64,000 nucleotides of DNA from Prunus persica. Lineage: Eukaryota; Streptophyta; Magnoliopsida; Rosales; Rosaceae. The stretch spans positions 19,859,606 through 19,923,605 of the forward strand of contig NC_034009.1 of assembly GCF_000346465.2 (NCBI RefSeq), in the 5' to 3' direction. Below are positions 58,771 through 64,000 of this stretch, in pieces. Both the position numbers and the translations under genes were made by a program. The notes below the pieces were generated by a model, which made no database searches, was not told the origin of the DNA, and saw only the letters and a list, made by a program, of their open reading frames with translations. Each line of letters starts with the position of its first letter. Position 1 is the stretch's first letter.

Positions 58771-59643
58771 GACGCTGGAAACCTTAATTTTGTCAAGCCT
58801 CCTTCCTTTTTTTCTTCACTTTCTTCCATTTAATCTTGTTTGGTGAAATTTCCATAGCTTGAACACATAGGCACGCAGCTTTTTGGGGTTCCAAGGTCCT
58901 CATGCAGCTGGACTCCTCCACGTGGGTGAGGCGTCACCCACTTTTTCTTCTTGTTTTCTCACCAAAGCTTGAAGAGGAAAGAATGGGTAAGGGTGCTAGT
59001 CAAAAGGGTGATTAGCACATGGGTTTGCTTGGTTTTGATGGTTTGGCTTCGATCTTGTTTTAACAGAGATGCTGGATATTTTCCACGATGTTGGGCTAGG
59101 CTATTCGTATTTTGTTTCCAGCGGCCTGTGAGTTTGCTCAAGCTGCTGGAAACAACCTATTTGATTAAGGTGCTGGATATTTTGGCTGATGTGGAATTTC
59201 TCCAAGTGTTTACAAGCCATTGGATATTTTCCTAAGCTATTGAGCCACTTTTTCTCTCTCATGCTTACCCATATGTTTGGGCTTAAGAAATGGGCTTGAG
59301 TTTTGGTGCTCCCAAGAAGCCCAAAACTTCAACTTCTTGGCCCATCAATGGGCCTCGTGAATGCTCGTAACCATCCATACCACGACCCGCTCAGCAAGCC
59401 TCAGGCATTCGCGTGGCTTGGGCCCATTTAAGCTTGTAGCGTGGCGTGTTGCTTATTTGCTTGGCGTGGCATGTGTGCAAGCGTATATGATGAACTCTTG
59501 CTTACCCAAGTTGAGTTTCTTTCCAAATTAGGTGTCATACTGAGCTAGAAATATATTTGGGCCCTGCCTTGGATTTTTTGGGCCTCAACAAGTGTCAATA
59601 AATTATAAAAGAAAAAAAGAAGTTAAATTAATGAGTAAATATT

Positions 59644-59730
59644 ACTTTTACCACATTTGTATATCACATTCTCATATCATCTTATGTGATAGATGTGGTA
59701 TACAAATGTGGTAAGAGTAGCCTTACTGAA
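59644..59730. repeat. Small palindromic element
   Basis: ACTTTTACCACATTTGTATA and TATACAAATGTGGTAAGAGT are near-perfect inverted copies around a short centre. A similar half-sequence occurs at about 57905-57935. Confidence 0.6.
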
Positions 59731-59791
59731 AAAATAAAAGTTAATTCCAATTTTCGTTTTCAGTGTTGATATTCATTGCAATTTAAAAGAT

Positions 59792-60585
59792 GAGTGCTGC
59801 TAAACGAACCCTAAAATTAACTGAGTACACCATATGATCTAAGTACACCCTAATATTTGAATCAAAATATAAAATTAACTAAGTACACCTTATTTCACTA
59901 CCAAAATACCCTTAGTACACCCTAATGAACTCTATCACACAACACCCTATTTGATATTCATGTTTTAGTTCAACAGTTTAATTAGCCAAGCGGTGTTTTC
60001 TTTCACAGATGACACTGCAATAGAGCTGCACATGAGTTGGCATCCTATGTTTCTAGGATGGGTGGTGATTAGGTCTGGGATCAAGCAGGTCCAGCATGGG
60101 TAGTGAGGTAAACAATCTTATTCATCTTTAATAAATTTCCCTGATGTTTTGACCCAAAAAAAGGATATGCTAATAGAGTTACAATCGTTAGGAAGCTCAC
60201 AATCATCCCTCCTAGAAGAAAGCCCTATCGACAACCCCTCATTCACCCAAACTTCCTTGGGTTTGCTCTTGCTTTTTCTGGGGTCAGAAGCCTATTTCAT
60301 TCTCAACAGGTTTCTCAACATGGTTCTTTCGCTTCCTCAGTACCCTAAATTTTGTTGAACATTAACAAGTCTCATAATGGTTGGAATCAGGGAAGCATTT
60401 TTCTTGCTTAGGCCTTTTCATTAGGGTTGAATATGGTGAGTAGGGTGTACTTATTAAAATTATATTTGTTTTTCAATTCAATATATCTTTTTTGGTCATT
60501 TTATATTAGGGTAAATTAGTAATTCAATAAATATTTTAGTAGTAGGGTGTACTCAGTTAATTTTAGGGTTCGTTTAGCAGCACTC
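59792..60585. mobile_element. hAT-like non-autonomous DNA element, 794 bp
   Basis: Perfect 40-bp TIRs beginning GAGTGCTGCTAAACGAACCC, flanked by an 8-bp direct duplication TAAAAGAT (59784-59791 and 60586-60593). Eight-base duplications are typical of hAT elements; TIRs this long are unusual for hAT, so another superfamily is possible. Subterminal copies of (A/T)AGTACACC occur several times on the left and the inverse on the right, as transposase-binding sites would. The interior holds a 69-codon frame (60149-60358) of unknown origin. Confidence 0.8.
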
Positions 60586-60700
60586 TAAAAGATAAGATCA
60601 AATTTCTTTCTAATTCCTTTATAATCATGTGATGAGATATGTAAACATTTATTCTAGACAGAATCTTGGATGGGAATTGAATTGCAATGGATATCGAACT

Positions 60701-63608
60701 TGACAGGACCCGACCCAATTTTCGCTTTGAAATTCGAGCCAAGTCCTATGCGTGTCCGACACCTGGTGAATGTCGGGCACAAAAGACCTTTTTACCCTTT
60801 TCGTTTCAAAATTTTTTTAAAATGTCCCTTAGACTTCTGCCGAAAACTCGGCAGAGTTTCCCCTGAATTTTGACCAAACCCAAAGTTTTCCACCTGTTAA
60901 ACAATCAATTAAATCCACACCAACTGCCAGAATATCTCAAATAACAGATCTCAACTCCAGTTTTTCAGTTTCAACTAGATATCAGAGAATTTTCTAAAGT
61001 TTACAGAGTTCCAAGGGCTTTTCTACAAAACTCTACCTGATTTGATGGCGCGGAAGCTAGGAATTGCCCGGTGGTGGATCCTGCGCACTTCTACAGCCTG
61101 GGGGCGAAAAACATGTTGAAAATGTGAGTGGACAAAAAGAATGTTCTCAAACTAGTTTATAAACATAATAACCCCCGTAGTCAAAATAATTATGTATGTA
61201 AATCTAAAGTTCATCGGCAATCAAATATATAAAGCATGTAAATCAACAGGTATACGTATATGTATATATATATAGATAATAAACGGCACGAATGTTAAGA
61301 AAACTGATATAAAATTTTCTGAAAACAATAATTTCATAAAACACTGAAATTCCTTTAAAAGTACCACCTAGAAGTACCCCTGTAAGTCCGTCAATTCCCC
61401 TGGCAGGTCTCGGGCGCCACGCAGTCTACCCGAGCCGCAAACTGGCGAAATCAGGGGACTATGATCAGCCTAATCCGCCGGCAGGTCTCGATGACACCAA
61501 GTCGACTCGAGCCGCTCTGGCAAGATACAGGGGACCGTAGTCAGCCTGATCCGCAATCCTGGCAGGTCTCGGGGACACAAAGTCAGCCGAGCCGCAATCC
61601 TGGCAGGTCTCGGGACACCAAGTCTGCCGAGCCGCAAATCCTGGCACTCACAGTCCGAGCGTCCCCGAAACTCGTGAGGCAAAGTCAAGTGCACTGACGT
61701 AACTGAAATCAGACTGGATGTCCGTAGACATCGGTCCGATTGTGGGTAATCACCAAAGATAAATGGGTACACGGTGGTTTTAAAATAAACTATTTTAAGA
61801 AAAATCTAATAACTCACTGCATCTCGGTAAATCTGAAGCTTTGCTGCTATCTCCTCTGGTAAAGTTCTCAAACTCTGCTTTTTATATTACTAGAGCTTCA
61901 GAAATTAAGCATCACGTAGATCAAAGTACTAAACCGTACAAATCATGCTTAAAGGAAACAGTTCATAAAACTTATCCAAATAAACTCATTTATAAAAGCT
62001 TATTTATATAAAATCAATATAAAATCATTTAAGTAAACTTGTTTATATAAATCATTTATATAAAATCAATCATGAAAGAAAGTCCACTCACTGATGGTCC
62101 GAGCTAACTGGACCCTTCGAAGGTCCCTCCTGCGGGTCGCCTGGACTTCTGGTGCCTGATTAACCATGAATAGTAAATCAATAAACTGCTGAATAAAAAG
62201 AATTTAAATTAAACACCCTGCCCCCGGCTCCTAGAAGTACGTGCACTCGTTTCAAGTTACTCCTATGTCTACATTAGCTTTTTAGGCTCTTAGATCATTT
62301 TTGGAAGACCCGATGCTTAGCTAAGCGATAAACCACCAGACCGGCCGATCCGGGACCCCGTGGTTCCACGGTCTCCGATGGCCAATCTGGGCTTCTCTAA
62401 AGGTTCCTCATAAAGAAGGAACCATGTTCCGCGAATTCGGTCCGAAACGGACGGTCGGATTGGCCAGAATCGCGTTATCGCTTAAAATCCAAACCCTAGC
62501 CCCAGGGTTCACGATTTCGGAGTATCCGGGACTCCGATTTGCAATCCGTCGAATCCTACACGATCCTGGAATCATGTAGACCGACATATCCAAAATTCAG
62601 TGCGATCCGACAATTAGACGACACTGCACCCAAGGATCGTGCGATATGGAAAATCTGTTCGGGGCTCAAACGGACTTCGAATCGAGATCCGCGAAATCCT
62701 ACGCGCTCGTGACTACACGAGGATCTCAAAACTGCCCAGAGTTACTCCACCACCCTCGCGCACGCGCCGCCACATGCGCAGGCAGATTGGGTGTCCAAAG
62801 CGATTATGGGTTGCCGGAAAAACTCGGAACCAAGACTCCAAACTCCTATCCTAGGTAAAACACCCCATTTGGAGTCACTTTTGTTCTTGGACATACCCCA
62901 AAAAGTGGCCGAAAATGGCCGATCACGGCAGCCGAAGTTCGACCAATTTTCAAGTTGAAAATCGAGTGATCTAGAGGTGAAATCGATCAAAACCCAGCCA
63001 ACCATCAGTTAGAGCACGAAAAATAGCTGAGAATCCATACCTTACTCGAACGATTTGGTTGAGAAACGAAGGAGAACGAAGGAGATGAAGTTCGGGTGAA
63101 AACCGCCGATTCTCGTCCAGTTTCCGGCGAGCTCCGGCCGGTGCAGGTGCGGCGAAGGGTCGGGGCATGACGGCGGCGACGAGACGAAGCTGGTGGTACC
63201 AACATCGGAGATCGGCGTGCCCTGTGGTGGCGACGGGAGGCGCTGGAAGGGAGGAGGGCGCACGGCTTGCGCGCGATGGGAGGAGAGAGAGAGAGAGAGA
63301 GAGGAGAGAGAAGGGAGAAAGAAATAAAAATCTGACTTTTGTCCAAATTACCGTTTTGCCCTTCGCGGTATTTTGACCGTATTTTCTTCGTTAAAACTCC
63401 GATTCGAGTCTACTCCGTGTCTACGGACTCGTTTCGCCGTGCTCTACGCAACGGCATAAGCGGAATTGCCAAATTCTTTCCCGATCAAAAAGTCAACTTT
63501 TTCTCTATTAAATAATGCGAGGGCAAAATTGTCTTTTTGCTAGAAGATATTAATCCTACTTTTTAGATATTATATTTCTTTTTAGATATTTTATTTTGGG
63601 TTATTACA
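60701..63608 (-). mobile_element. Solo LTR of the Gypsy family, 2.9 kb, TSD GAACT
   Basis: Begins TGACAGGACCCGACCC and ends GGTTATTACA, the reverse of the Gypsy-1 and Gypsy-2 LTR ends, with perfect TSD GAACT at 60696-60700 and 63609-63613. It is clearly more diverged from the other LTRs than they are within pairs, so it is an older insertion. No interior. Confidence 0.95.
61400..61645. repeat. Tandem GGCAGGTCTCG repeats in the solo LTR
   Basis: Four copies of a unit with GGCAGGTCTCG, a GACACCAAGT-like middle and GAGCCGC, spaced about 45-100 bp. The other LTRs in the window carry a single copy at the same place, so the array is an expansion in this copy. Confidence 0.8.
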
Positions 63609-63632
63609 GAACTTATAGAGGCTACAAGTCTT

Positions 63633-63745
63633 GTGGCTCAAATGGTTAACAACATTTACACATGCATCTGAAGTCTTGGATTCGATTCCCCCCTCCCAAA
63701 TATCGTAGGTATTAAAACAAAGACAAATAAGAAAACAAAAAGTGA
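63633..63745 (+). mobile_element. tRNA-derived SINE-like sequence
   Basis: An A-box-like GTGGCTCAAATGG (63633-63645) and a B-box-like GGATTCGATTCCC (63678-63690) are spaced as in RNA polymerase III promoters. A short AT-rich body and an A-rich tail follow near 63712-63740. It lacks tRNA folding, so it is not a tRNA gene. The Gypsy solo LTR ends 20 bp upstream. Confidence 0.6.
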
Positions 63746-64000
63746 CTCTTTCAAATAAATTTTCTTTTATTATTATTATAATTCAGAAAAATGATGATTA
63801 CACAAAAAATCAGCAAATAAATAAAGAAACTCATAAAATATTGAACTATAAAGTTTTAGACAGGAATTTAATGAGTGATTATAGTATACTATGATAGCAC
63901 GGTCAGATGTTACATCTTATAAACGTATTATAATATAAGTGGATATTTATTGATATTATTCCTTAAAAGAGGGAAAAATAAACCATATCGTCCACCCATA
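63746..64000. other. AT-rich DNA without a gene
   Basis: I see no coding signal or element end in the last 255 bases. Confidence 0.5.

Larger units (their letters stand above)
57945..59590 (-). mobile_element. Solo LTR, 1.65 kb, TSD AGTGT
   Basis: Ends TGTAGGGGTT...CCTCAACA with TG/CA termini and a perfect 5-bp duplication AGTGT at 57940-57944 and 59591-59595. On the minus strand it starts TGTTGAGGCCC and has a TATAAAAG box at 58763-58770, as expected for U3, so minus orientation is preferred. No internal genes. Unrelated to the Gypsy LTRs in this window. A solo LTR arises by recombination between the two LTRs of a full element. Confidence 0.82.

Noticed and set aside
58466..58829. Overlapping 74- and 101-codon minus-strand frames
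   Set aside because: They lie within the solo LTR and show no domain.
61400..61645. Regularly spaced repeats resembling an array
   Set aside because: Imperfect tandem copies in an LTR of a plant genome; not CRISPR.
63633..63690. Possible tRNA gene
   Set aside because: Only the internal promoter boxes match; no cloverleaf or anticodon stem could be traced.

Overview
The window is nuclear DNA from a eudicot plant. Host genes have plant-style GT/AG introns, an organelle-type PPR protein family is present, and the intergenic DNA is packed with plant LTR retrotransposons, Mutator-like elements (MULEs) and MITEs. The repeat style recalls Rosaceae, but the species cannot be fixed from sequence alone. 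Two runs of N (16206-16853, 19161-19527) are assembly gaps.

Layout. (1) 1-3800: the 5' part of an organelle-targeted PLS-type PPR gene on the minus strand, running off the left edge, with a probable leader intron. (2) 4.1-6.8 kb: TATTG-rich DNA, a scrap of MULE transposase and two small inverted-repeat elements. (3) 6884-12627: MULE-1, with terminal inverted repeats (TIRs) of about 400 bp, a small GRF-type zinc-finger gene reading in from the left TIR and a decayed MURA transposase reading in from the right TIR. (4) About 12.96-42.0 kb: an older MULE-2 relic with the same GRF + MURA pairing, blown apart by nested insertions. A gag-only Copia element (13370-29598, TSD TCCTT) sits just upstream of its GRF gene and itself contains a Ty3/Gypsy Tekay-type element (15533-25951, TSD CCTAG). 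A split Tourist-like MITE (TSD TTA) lies between GRF and MURA and contains a second Gypsy element (30782-40937, TSD TTGGG). (5) 42.45-45.2 kb: two diverged Gypsy LTR pieces in opposite orientation. (6) 46871-53483: an intact ten-exon Rab-GAP (TBC/Gyp1-like) gene on the plus strand. (7) 54555-57597: an intact three-exon THA8-like short PPR gene on the minus strand, convergent with the Rab-GAP gene. (8) 57.9-63.6 kb: a 1.65-kb solo LTR (TSD AGTGT), a 794-bp hAT-like element with 40-bp TIRs, a 2.9-kb solo LTR of the Gypsy family (TSD GAACT), and a tRNA-derived SINE-like sequence.

Most unusual points. The GRF zinc-finger gene is found twice as convergent partner of a MULE transposase, a layout like maize MuDR (mudrA/mudrB). 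The second Gypsy element has near-identical LTRs but a thoroughly decayed gag-pol; in place of most of its reverse transcriptase it carries a segment of about 1.4 kb with an intact 183-codon coiled-coil ORF and promoter-like upstream sequence. Host genes here act separately (organelle RNA metabolism for the two PPR proteins, Golgi/endomembrane Rab control for the TBC protein); they do not form a pathway.
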